A stretch of 64,000 nt of DNA from Drosophila pseudoobscura (taxonomy: Eukaryota; Arthropoda; Insecta; Diptera; Drosophilidae). Of this stretch, positions 24,047 through 35,900 are shown piece after piece (within the stretch, counting starts at the first letter, position 1; the number at the start of each line of letters is the position of its first letter). The position numbers and the translations under genes were made by a program. The DNA lies in contig NC_046679.1 of NCBI RefSeq assembly GCF_009870125.1, positions 30,752,001 through 30,816,000 on the forward strand, in the 5' to 3' direction. The notes below the pieces were generated by a model. It made no database searches, was not told where the DNA came from, and saw only the letters and a program-made list of their open reading frames with translations.

Positions 24047-26927
24047 AAAATGCGTCAATTCCAGAAGATACTCGAGGATCTGAGCTCCCGTGTGGCATTG
24101 GCCGAGCAGACAAAGAACTCCTGGCTGTCGCCCGTGTCCGTGGGGGAGGCCAACGAGCAGATGCAGCAGCTGCAGCGATTGCGTGACAAGATGACGACGG
24201 CCAGTGCCCTTCTGGACGACTGTAATGAGCAGCAATCCTTTTTCACGGCGAATCAAGTGCTTGTGCCCACGCCCTGCCTCTCAAAGCTGGAGGATTTGAA
24301 TACTCGGTGAGTGCGGGGGATGGGGAGGGGGGGGGGGGGCACTGCCCTTTATCCTTCGATTGTCGCTTGTTCATTGAGGGATTTTCGTTGTCGTTGCAGC
24401 ATGAAACTCCTGCAAATTGCCATGGATGAGCGCCAGAAGGTGCTCTGTGCGGCAGGGGCCCAGCAGGCGCACGAGAACGGGGACGATGGACGGAACACAT
24501 CGAACAGTGGGACCATTGGACCGCTACCGAATCTGGGACAGAGCGTTAAGCCCCCCTGGGAGAGGGCCACAACGGCAGCCAATGTGCCTTACTACATCGA
24601 GTGAGTATCAGTGTCCCTAACGGATTGTGTAACCCTCCTAATGACGATGATGTCTGAAATGATAGCCACGAACGTGAGACGACACACTGGGACCATCCGG
24701 ATATGATTGAGCTAATGAAGGGCCTGGCGGATCTCAATGAGATACGTTTCTCCGCCTACAGGACGGCCATGAAGCTGCGTTCTGTGCAAAAGAGATTGGG
24801 TAGGCCCGGAGAATCTTCCACTCAGAAAACATTCACTAAAAACCGTTCTCCTTCTTCTTGTGTAGCTCTCGATAGGATTACGATGGCCACTGCCTGCGAG
24901 TCCTTCGATCGGCACGGCCTGAGGGCACAGAACGACAAGCTGATCGATATACCCGACATGACCACGGTGCTGCATTCGCTCTATGTGACAATCGATAAAA
25001 TTGATTTGACGCTGATGCTGGACCTGGCCATCAATTGGATACTGAATGTCTACGACTCGCAGCGCACCGGCCAGATCCGTGTCCTGAGCTTCAAGGTGGG
25101 CCTGGTGCTGCTCTGCAAGGGGCATCTCGAGGAGAAGTATCGCTACTTGTTCCGCCTGGTGGCAGACACCGAAAGAAGAGCAGATCAACGAAGACTGGGC
25201 CTCCTGCTGCACGACTGCATACAGGTAAGAGATGACAGTGGATCCCCCTCCAGGGAGTACGAGTAGTAATACGATCTTCTGTGCTCCCGATCTTTACAGG
25301 TCCCCCGACAACTGGGCGAAGTGGCCGCCTTTGGTGGCTCCAACATTGAGCCCTCTGTGCGTTCGTGCCTCGAACAGGCTGGCATCTCCCAGGAGGCCAT
25401 CGATGGCAATCAGGAGATCTCCATCGAACTGCAGCACTTCCTCGGCTGGCTGCAGCACGAGCCCCAGAGTCTGGTGTGGCTGCCCGTGCTGCATCGTCTG
25501 GCTGCCGCCGAGGCGGCCAAGCATCAGGCCAAGTGCAACATTTGCAAGGAGTATCCGATCGTGGGCTTCCGGTATCGCTGCCTCAAGTGCTTCAACTTTG
25601 ACATGTGCCAAAAGTGCTTCTTCTTCGGAAGGAATGCCAAGAACCACAAGCTAACGCATCCGATGCATGAATACTGCACAGCGGTAAAGATATATTTGTA
25701 GATTATTCCATGGTTTTGTACTGATTTATAATCCTTTATCTGCAGACCACTTCCACGGAGGACGTGCGCGACTTTACGCGCGCTTTGAAGAACAAATTCA
25801 AGAGTCGCAAATACTTTAAGAAGCATCCGCGTGTGGGCTACCTGCCCGTCCAGAGTGTCCTCGAGGGTAAGCCATGGGCAAAGCCACAGGCCACAGACAG
25901 ACTCTAACATCGTTTCCTGATCGTTTAGGTGATGCCCTGGAGAGTCCTGCCCCCAGTCCGCAGCACACCACCCACCAGCTGCAGAGCGACATGCACACAC
26001 GCCTGGAGATGTATGCCTCACGGCTCGCGCAGGTCGAGTACGGCGGCACGGGCTCCAATTCGACGCCCGACAGCGACGATGAGCACCAGCTGATAGCACA
26101 GTATTGCCAGGCTCTGCCCGGCACCAGCAATGGCAGCAGTGCCCCAAAGAGTCCTGTCCAGGTGATGGCCGCCATGGACGCCGAGCAGCGGGAGGAGCTG
26201 GAGGCCATCATACGGGATCTCGAGGAGGAGAATGCCAATCTGCAGGCGGAGTACCAGCAGCTGTGCACCAAACAGCAGAGCGGCACCCCAGACGACACGA
26301 ATGGCATGCAGCATTCCAGCAGCAGCAGCATGTCGGGAGGACTGGGAGGCGGCCAAGGAGAACAGGGACAGGTGGGATAGCCTCCTCCCCCCTCTAAGAT
26401 CTCCACTAATCGTCGCTTATTCTTGTAGGACATGATGGCGGAGGCCCAACTCTTGCGCCAGCACAAGGGTCGCCTGGAGGCGCGCATGCGAATCCTCGAG
26501 GATCACAATCGGCAGCTGGAGGCACAGTTGCAGCGTCTGCGACAGCTCTTGGACGAGCCGAATGGCGGCAGCAGTGCCACCAGCAGCGGCCTGCCCAGTG
26601 CCCCGGGCTCTGCACTCAACTCGAAGCCGAATACCCTGCAAACCCGTTCGGTCACAGCCTCGCAGCTCAACACGGACTCCCCGGCCAAGATGAACCAACA
26701 GAATGGACACTACGATCACAATTCAAGTGAGTTATCGAAGGAGTTTTACTAGGACTAGAATTAGGTTTAGGAGCAGCCCCCTGACTCTGACTAACCTTTC
26801 GATTGCTATAATACACGCACCCTCAGAGGGTATCATGCTGCCAGGACTCCAAAACGATCTGCAGCAGCATTTGGCGGCCAAGCATCATCAGCATCAGCTC
26901 AGTGGGGCACTGAATGCGTTGCACCAA

Positions 26928-26971
<44 letters not shown>

Positions 26972-27648
26972 CTCTCAGAGAGGAGGCGCTCTCACGGGAA
27001 ATGGTGGCATTGACATGTCCGGGGGATATTTGGGCGACGACGGACGTCCGCCGCCGCCACCGCACTCGAGTCTGATGCAACATCAACAGCAGCAGCAGCA
27101 CTTGAATGGTGCGGAAATTGCATAAAGTTTCGGTTCCTTCATTTTTCTTCGAGTTTATTTCCATGTTTCCTAGAACTTTATTTGTTTGTGATTGATGTTG
27201 TGCTTTCTTGACTGTTGATTGTGATTTCTTCTAATCTGGAATATATATTTCTCTTGCTTTTTGCATTCTTATGCTCTCATTTGGTCAGATCTCACCTAAA
27301 AATGTTGAATGGATTGAAAGAATCTCAGTGCCCGGTAATGCCCTACAAAACAATGAGTGTTGTCTTTTCTTATTTTTTGCAGCAGCAGAACAGCAGAAAG
27401 TCCTTAAAGATTAACCTTACTTATACCAAAATATCTGTGTTTTTGTTTGTTTAGAAAAAGCCAGTGGCCTGGTGACCATCATAACCGAACAGGAAGTGGA
27501 GAACAGCAGCCGCCAGAAGGAGGATCAGGAGGATGAGGATGAAGAGGAGACTTCGAGCAGCAGCAACACCACCACCACAAACACAACAACGACGACGGAG
27601 AAGACCTGTGTGGAGCTTAAGAGCAGCAAAAACCCCTTTGATACTTAA
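24047..27648 (+). CDS. Dys: Dystrophin, shared C-terminal exons
   Basis: Ten coding exons: 24047-24306, 24400-24600, 24666-24799, 24866-25224, 25300-25683, 25746-25866, 25929-26371, 26429-26726, 26827-27108, 27455-27648 (TAA). Phases agree at every junction. Joined to exon 17449-18306 the protein is 1177 aa. Residues about 287-420 are the end of the last spectrin-like repeat. A WW domain follows (W426 and W448), then two EF-hand-like domains (about 460-670) and a ZZ zinc finger with CxxC pairs from C683. Two coiled-coil stretches (about 850-886 and 921-965) fit dystrobrevin binding, and a polyQ run starts near 1053. WW plus ZZ after a spectrin repeat separates dystrophin from dystrobrevin. 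The product links actin cytoskeleton to dystroglycan at the membrane. The least certain junction is the weak donor AATG|GTGCGG at 27108; reading through it ends 15 bases later at TAA 27123-27125. Confidence 0.95.
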
Positions 27649-30195
27649 CTGAAATCAGTCCAATCAAGATACGGATACAGTCCCCTATTTATACACAAAA
27701 TATGCATGCGATTGAGGATTGAGGATCGATCCTTTTTAGTAGTTATGGAAAAGATACAACAGAAATCTATATATATAGTATATATACGATATATCGAGAG
27801 GATACATACATATTGAAAGCTGGAAATAATGCAGAAAAGATTAGGTTTTAAGCGATACATACATATACCCCATAAAGCTATACCCTCTACATATATATAT
27901 ATCTATAAAAATAATGGATGGAAGGAAGGAGGGAAGAACCTATATATCATAGCTGAAGCATAATCAGAAATTGTTAAAAGAAAGAGTATAAAATTTCAAA
28001 TATTTCCGACTTAGAACCCCATACCATATCACTTTGGAAAAGCTTATGAAATAAGCCTTTCGAAATGTACAATCCAACAGAGTTTTATTCATAATTTTTT
28101 AATTCCTATTCTACTCTATTTATTCTCCACGTCGAGTCGATAGTTCTTGTGTATTATTTCTCTTAATATTATTTAATATTAATTATCTAGTATCTGTGCT
28201 AACTGAAAGTGTGTGCTGCAAAATGTTTTTAATTAAAGAAACTTATTATTGAACATCCCCCCGTCCTGTTTTGAGTTTAATTTCTGATGATGTGTAGATT
28301 TCTAGATACCTAAACAAATCATATGCTGACACGAATACGATCACCAAATGGACCACCTTTTTCTATTTCTAATCTTAACTCTAACATCTAACAGAATCCT
28401 ATCATAAAACGAATCATTCCATTGATTGCAAACTAGTCAAATTATTCTAAACAAAAAATTTAAATAATGAACTACGAACAACCGCTTTAAAATACCATTA
28501 AAATACCTTAAAAAATACCACAAAAATACCACTTTAGATGTCTATTCAGAAAGAAATATCGCAATTTACCAATCAAATACGAGTATAACCACAAAAGAGA
28601 GTAACATTTTAACCCACAAAACAACATCAACATATAAAAATATACCTTCTAAAATATATATTATAGCAATACTTAGTTGAACTTCTATCTCTCTTGAAAT
28701 ATTTACACGTTTTTAGTTAACGAAATTAAGTACGAAAATATGGACAATATGGAACAGGATTTAGGAAACGGAACTTCTTCTTTTACATGTATCAAGCATT
28801 TGGTTTCAAACATTTTCCAACCCAAAAAGAAAAAAACAGACTATAAATCTAGAATGAATTATATACGATAATACCTACTAGAGATATACAGAATACGAAT
28901 AGATGTGTAGCTATGATGTATCTTTAAAATGCAGTTAGCTAAATTTTCGAATCCCACAAATCCTAAAGGAGAGGAGTGTCCTACCAATAACCAATCACCA
29001 ATCAAACTTTAATAAATGAAAACCCTCCGTTTCTAGTTATAAACAAATGAACCAAAACCCAATAATAACCCGATGAATGCTTAATCTATCGTAATCGAAT
29101 AATTAGTCGAAAAAACCCACATATATGACCCGATAAAATAATATACCAAATATATCTAGATCGAAATACAATTTGTAGGAGTACTCGTACGAATTTAAGA
29201 GTTGAGAATATAGCCAAAAAGCTGCCAGAAGAAAAACTACTAATCATTTTGAATACATTTTTGAATACAACTTATATTTGTTTATTTGCTCAAAAGTCTT
29301 TTATACGGATACACAATATTATGTGTAATGAAATATCAGAAGCAAAAGCAATTCAAGCATATCCCAAAATAGTCTTCAGTGGAATCATTATCAAGTGGTT
29401 GTCTATGATAAACAATTTATACGATATATAGTTATGCATTATCCCGGGAAAGAAGGATTAGGGATGGAAGCCAAACAATCAACGAAGAAATTATGAATTA
29501 TGAACAGTATATTGTGAGCTATATTAGCCGCTTATTTAACATATGGAAATATCTGATAAAATAGTAACTTATTCTAAGCAAATACTTAGCTAAATTGTGT
29601 CCAAATGCAAGCCCCTACCCCCCTAAAGAGCACAGCACTTTCCATGGTATGTATCTCAGCCTAAAGACCCCAAAAGAAACCCTTAGTTGAAGTATCTTAT
29701 AGATCCATCGATCAGCAAATCAATCAGATAGACAAACGAGAGAGCCCCGAGAGCTTGGCGGCGACTAAATGCTATTTCCGTTGATTCGAAATTAATTTAG
29801 TGGGTAGCAGGCATATGACTCAATTGTACCTATCTTTTGATACCGTTTATTACAAAACTAAGGACTATAATCGTATTTAAATTGTATACCTAAAAAATAA
29901 ATAGAGAAGGAGGAGAGAAGGGACAACTTTTTGAAGTCACGATATCGTATCACACATTTCAATCTGTTCTAGTACTATGCATAACATAACAAAACATATT
30001 ATGATATGATATATACATTGGAACTACATTTATACATATAATACATACGACTATATGGTGGTGACGTTTATATACAACACATAATCGGAATAATTATACA
30101 TACCATATATCATATATACGATATCTCATATAACATATACATATATGAAAAAAAAACAATTGCGATACAAGAATAAATAAAACACACATCAATTG
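27649..30195 (+). other. Dys: Dys 3' untranslated region (probable)
   Basis: About 2.5 kb of AT-rich DNA follows the stop codon with no coding potential on either strand. AATAAA at 30172-30177 is the best polyadenylation signal before the Cpr92A gene on the other strand. An earlier candidate is ATTAAAG near 28233. Many TATATA and ACATACATAT runs are present. A long 3'UTR is inferred; the end was not observed. Confidence 0.5.
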
Positions 30196-30475
30196 CGTTA
30201 AAGAAACAGAAGGGAGTTTTAATGGATCTCTTGTTCTCTTGATTATTTATCTAGTTATCGCTACAGAATCTTTTACTAACGATAGCATATAGTATGTACA
30301 TAGATCTAGTGGTTAAACCTTATAGACTTATAGACAATCTACACCACCAAGAACGCAGCAAAGGCAAAGGAGAGAGGCACGGAGAGTTACGGAGTAGCAG
30401 AAATAGAAGGAAAATCAAGTCAGATCAGATCAGATCAGAACAGAACAGTCGCCGCCACCGCCACCGTCTCTGTGT

Positions 30476-31269
30476 TTAGTGATGATAGTAGGCGTGGGGA
30501 TCCACCGGGGCGGGTGCTGGATAGTGGGCGTACGGACTGTGTGCTAGGGCAGGATATGCTGGGTGGAAATGGTGTGCAGGAGCAGCCACGGGTACGGGCA
30601 CAGGAGCTGGAGCTGGGGCTGGAGCTGGAGCTGGAGCATGATGACTATAAGCCAGAGGATAGGATAGCAGGGGAGCCTTGGGCACTGGCGGTAGAGGTGG
30701 AGCTGGCGCAGGTCCAGCCAGATGGAGTGGGATGGGTCCGTGAGCAGGTCCTGCCAGATGCAGAGGAGCTGGAGCAGGGGCAGGGGCAGGCTTGTAGGCC
30801 AGCGGCTCCTTTCGCACCACTGCGTTGAAGCCGTGATGCGGATCGGCTGTGTAGTCCACTGTGCGCTTGGTGCCATCGGGATCCACCACGGAATAGCTGC
30901 CCTTGACCACATCGCCATGCCGCGTCTCGTGCTGACTCTTCAGATCTCCCGTGTAGCCATCGTGGATGTCATAGCCAAAGGAATACTTGGGCTCGGGATC
31001 GTACGGCTCTGGTGCTGGTGCGGGCGCAGGCTTGGGTGCTGCATAAGGGCCAGGATGCGGGGCATACCCCCCGTAGGGCAGCAGGGCGGGACCGGGTCCA
31101 GGATGTCCGCCATAGTACGGACCAGGACCAGGTCCGGGACCGATGACACCAGCACAGGCAATGCCGAGCACGGCGCTCAGCAGGAATATCTGAGGGATAC
31201 ACACAGAGGCTTGGGGTTAGCGGGGGTCTTCACAGAGTAATCCACAGTACTAGAGCCAACCTTCAGCAT
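30476..31269 (-). CDS. Cpr92A: RR-2 cuticular protein
   Basis: Two coding exons on the - strand: 31261-31269 (ATG CTG AAG) and 30476-31189, joined in phase 0 by a 71-nt intron, giving 240 aa. A first exon of three codons that starts the signal peptide is typical of insect cuticle genes. Residues 1-17 are the signal peptide. Residues about 69-127 are the chitin-binding Rebers-Riddiford domain of RR-2 type, with [28 protein letters not shown] and GFNAVV. The flanks are low complexity: GPGPGP near 20-40 and Pro-Ala repeats from about 130 to the His-rich C-terminus. The protein is secreted into cuticle. The 3' end faces Dys; minus-strand ATTAAA (plus 30216-30221) may be its polyadenylation signal. 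The name comes from the family and the position next to Dys. Confidence 0.93.
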
Positions 31270-31370
31270 AACGTTGTCCTGTGTGGCACAGGTATCCTCC
31301 ACAGTTAACTCTCGGATCCCAAACGACGACGACAACGATGAACAATCGCTTTAGAAGAAGTAACCGAAAC

Positions 31371-31404
31371 TGCAGACACTCGGATGGCGTTCTGGCAATT
31401 TATA
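31371..31404 (-). promoter_or_regulatory. Cpr92A: Cpr92A core promoter (TATA and initiator)
   Basis: On the - strand, TATAAATT lies at 31404-31397. A GCAGTTT initiator-like site follows, with its A at 31371, 33 bases after the first T of the TATA box, the usual spacing. The resulting leader of about 100 nt reaches the ATG at 31269. Confidence 0.6.
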
Positions 31405-32903
31405 GTCAAAACTGGCGGCAAATGTCGCCTGCTTCACATGGCGCAGCCAGCAATAAACTAATTTAAGATCAAGAGAGACGAGACCTGGCCACAGACCAGA
31501 AACCAGAGACCCAGAGACCAGAGACCAAAGACTAAGTTCAGCGATCATGCATATGGCGCAGACACAGATACAAACAAGTCGAGGAGTCGTTTATGGTGTC
31601 TGTGTCTGCGTGGTGGTGCCACCACCTGGCGGTACTGGCACTGGCACTGGCTTTGGCAAATCGTGTGCCTGGCTTCAACTTTGGCGCAGTTATCGTGTCG
31701 ACTTAGAAAGGTTATTCTTCCGCTAAACCATTTAAAGGGACCTCACTCACAGCCACAGCCACAGCCACAGCCACTTGCCCTTTCACTTTTTTCTGCTTTT
31801 CGATTTCGATTCCCGCCTTTGGACGGACCTCAACTTTTCGGCAATTATGTGAAAATTTATTTCGCTTTACGACAATTGAAATGTTAAATTATCATATAGG
31901 CAGCGGTCTAGGACTTGCTTTTGTTGTTTCTTTTTTTGGTAATTAGTTTGCCCCCAGAAGAACAGGCTATGGGGTCTCCATATGAAATGGCAGTCGATGG
32001 CGCTGCGCGCATGCGCAAAAGGTCAGAGTGTCCGCAATTGAATTAAGAGTGTGCCTGGAAAGAGAGAGAGAGAGAGGGAAGACAGGGGTCGGGGTCTGCC
32101 TGCCAACATAGCCGCCTAATAAAGCGAAAGGTCAACGTGCTGATGTCGGCAGGCCAGGCCGAAACACTCGATATCTAAGCAAATAATGTCATTAATAATA
32201 CTCTTTGATTGGGGGTACAGTACAAGTGAATGCACGAGAGGATATGGTAATATATATCTTGAAGGATTTCTATAGGAAGGAAACTGTAGATAATATTTTG
32301 TATCTATTACCTAATTGATTGCTTTAAAGTGCACTCCATGTTCTGCTCTAGCTATCATATACCATAGCCATACCCTTCACCACTTCCCACAGGCCAGTGT
32401 CTGCGACAATTCCACGTATATTTACCGTTTTGTGCGCTTAATTTATGGCCGCAAATTTGTATCTGCGATCGGTTAAGCCATTGACAGCTGCATGCATTGT
32501 TTTTCGCCATTGCATTGCAACGACAGCCACTCGTACTCCTAAGTATAGCAGGGAATCAAAGTCGTGCCAGTGGCTGTGGCTGTGGCTGTGTCATATGTTT
32601 TAACTATTTTTAGCCAGAAGATCAAAGCAATTGATCAACAAGAATGTCAGGCTAATGCAACAATGTCGCGAATGGAGGTTAACAGAGGGAAATGGCAGTG
32701 GAAATGAAACTGCAGATAATGCACAAGTCTTTGAGAGAAATGTGTTTACCCGACCCACATGTGGAGGCAGCTGTTTTTCACACGTACCTTGTACGAAAAT
32801 TGCAGCAAAAAATCCTCAATTTGGTAGCCTCTTGGGGGCCCTTCACTCCAGTTGGACACTGATTTCGGCCAGTTTCGGTTCTAGTCGGAAAAGATTCCAC
32901 CCC
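31405..32903. other. Intergenic region between Cpr92A and transporter A
   Basis: These 1.5 kb separate two divergent genes and hold no supported coding exon. A (CACAGC)n tract at 31749-31774 and a complementary (GGCTGT)n tract at 32570-32591 could pair with each other. A (GA)n tract lies near 32060. A long + frame from 32631 only reads through exon 1 of gene A and its intron. Confidence 0.6.
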
Positions 32904-35900
32904 ATGGACTTTATTGCAATTCTGGACAAGTGCGGAAACTATGGGAAATTCCAGGTTGTGATCCTATTGCTGTATGGCTATACGAATATTCTCGGATCGC
33001 TGCACTATTTCTCGCAGACTCTCATCACCTTTACGCCCGAGCATTGGTTAGTGTCACTGTCACAGATGCAGAAGTGCCCAAAGTGTATCCCAAATTACAT
33101 TCCAAAGGTGTGCCCACGAAGATCTCACGGGCTTTGGTGTGGAGGAGCTGCGAACGGTGTACTCGAATGTCTCGCAACCATCCTGCACGCTCCTCGAGGA
33201 TGTCATTAATGGCACGGGCATTGCCTCGGAGCATGGTGTCTGCACCGATTGGATATTCATACGGGAGAGCGGCTTCGAGAGCATCACCACGGAGGTGACT
33301 AATCCATGCCCTGCAACTTGGGCATCATCATCATCACCATTTTCCACCTTTCATTTTCAGCTGAATTGGGTCTGTGATAAGTCCCACCAGCCCGCTCTGG
33401 GACAGTCCTTGTTCTTTATGGGCTCCGTGGTGGGCACTTTGACCTTTGGCTTCCTGTCGGATCACATTGGTCGCCTGCCCTCCTTGCTGCTGGCCACCCT
33501 GTGCGGGGCGGCGGGTGACTTTATGACCTCCTTTGTCTACACTTTGCACTGGTTTGCAGTCGCCAGATTCGTTTCGGGTCTCTCCACGGATACCATGTAC
33601 TATCTGATGTACATCTTGGGTGAGTACGAGCCGATATATATGTAGAAATCGTTAGTGGGACTCCTCGTGAATCGGAGAAAGTTCGTTTCATGTTCGAAGT
33701 TTTTATGTTGCTCCCTATTTCGATACCCATTGATTTCGTGTTTGATTCGCATCTTGTAGCATACTTCTGGGGATTAGTTAACTACATCAATATGTAGTTG
33801 TGGTCACGCGTTCGACCTTTTTTGTTTAAAATTATTTAAAAATAATGCAATAAAACTACTCCCTTTAGAATTTCTTAATCCTATAGAAAATTGATTCATT
33901 TATCGCATACAATTTTTTCATTCATTCATTTCCATTGGAAACGCTTTAGACGGCAGTAAACTGAACAGCAGTTCTGAAATGGTTCCATTATTTATACTGA
34001 TAATTTATGGTCTTTTATATATTAATTTTGATTTATAAGATATAGTTTCCATGATCTAGACATATGTAGCTGGAACTAAGGCCAGTTCGATCTCCAGTAA
34101 TTGAGCGCTCTAAACACGCAAAAAACTTGTATAACTGAAAGCACAGGAAATAAGTAACCGAAAAACCATATATCAAAGTAATTGGGCCACTTGATACCTA
34201 CTTGGTATAATTATGGTTAAAACCAACACGATTGGCAAGAAATTGCTAATAACCATACCCACTAAGAACACTCCTCCATAGTCCTGCAGAAACAATAAGC
34301 CAAATTGGAAAGGATAAGATAAGGAATCACTCCACTCACCTTCCACACGCCAAACAGCAGCAGAACCCCACTCAGAGTGTGTATTATCGCAGCAACAAAC
34401 ACAATCATACAAAACACATACCAAAATTTTTCATAACTGACAATCGTGCCATCCTCCGGTTTCTTACGTTGCGATATGAAATATACAGAGAGAAGGAACC
34501 AACATGGTCCCGAGATCAAGTTCCATGCTCCCAAAACAATGGAAACTGCTCTATCATCACATTGTTTAGCACACATTGTGGTCAATTTTGGAATCTGTAG
34601 AAATATACATGGGTACTATACTCTGACTTCAATATTATCTGTCTGACTGTACTTAGTTTTGAAAGTCTCCTATGATCGAGACCGATGATTTTCCATATCA
34701 TTGGTCCCCTGCTCTGCTGGCCATCCTCCATTTCTGCACAGTCTGTACAATGCTATAGCGTGATAGGGAGGGTCCGGCCCACTGACTGGCATCCCAAAAA
34801 AGGACCAAGGCTTTTGGTGTTGGTGTCGCCCTTGCAGTACTCCTTGCAGATACTCGTATGCTTCCCATATTCATATGCAGGAACGTTTGAGACTACCCTG
34901 TTCTGGTTCCCTCCCCTTTGTATCGGAATTTTTTGATTAGAAAACAATGCAATACTGAAAACACTGTGAGAAAGCTGTCAGAATAGTTTAAATCACTCAT
35001 AAAGCCGGAAAAAAATTCCAATATGTCGGAGCCTAGTGACCTAGTAAACGATGAAGACGATGGCTGGACTACGGACAGCGAGTGCGATATGGGAGAGCCA
35101 AATGAATGGATTTTAGACGACACTGATGATGAAGAAGAGCAGCACCCGCAAGACGATAACTCTTGGGACTATCTGTTGCTTGGCATAGTGCTGGTGCTGT
35201 TGCTGGTCCGCGCCTTGCACAAGTCCCAGCTCCCCTACTTTGTCCAGTGCATTAAAAATGACCTGGATCGTGAGCCGAGACCGCCACCGCTAACGAAATT
35301 CGGTTGGCTGCTTTATAATGGGCTGATGGGGATCACTTCTGTGGTCCTCTATAGGCTGTTCCGATGCCGGGCAAACGTAATGTAGTGAGAGCGTCAGCAT
35401 TTGCTCCAACAGAAGAGCTCCAGAGAAGCTCCAACAGAGGGAGCGTGCCCTTATGCAGAACTTGCCCTCATCCTCCTCCTGGCACTACTCGCATTCTAAA
35501 TAATAAATCAGAACATAATAAATCCGTTTGGTTTCTGGCGGTGTAAGTGGAGGGTATCGCGGCATAGCAGTTTGTGGCCAGCGATGTTCCAGCTGCTGGC
35601 GCGATGCACGCGATTGTGGATGCAGTGTGGATGCATCCATGCGGCAACACCCAAACGGGTAAGGCCGTTACCAGAGCAGCGCAGGGCACGAAAGAGTAAA
35701 TGTTAAATATTAGGCACACTTCGGGGAATATATCATAAAATATGCTCTCAGAAGGATTCCTTCTTACAATTCTTGATCTCTATTGGGAGGTGCGATCATC
35801 GGTTTTCAATTAACTTTCAACAGGGTTCCCGGTTCCATTGATCGTTTAAGACTTGAGTGGCAGCACCTTTAATACCCAAAGTCTCATCTCTATACCATCC

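Noticed and set aside
24712..26719. Long - strand frames opposite the Dys exons
   Set aside because: Antisense shadows of GC-rich coding exons. The + strand frames carry the WW, EF-hand and ZZ motifs and coherent splice phases.
24047..26726. Dystrobrevin instead of dystrophin
   Set aside because: Dystrobrevin lacks the WW domain and the preceding spectrin repeat, and both are present here.
30722..31240. 172-codon + frame opposite Cpr92A
   Set aside because: It is the antisense shadow of the Cpr92A coding exon.
32631..33209. 192-codon + frame over the start of transporter A
   Set aside because: It contains exon 1 of gene A but reads through the first intron and leaves the correct frame. The homology-supported start is ATG 32904 with splicing at 33046/33108.
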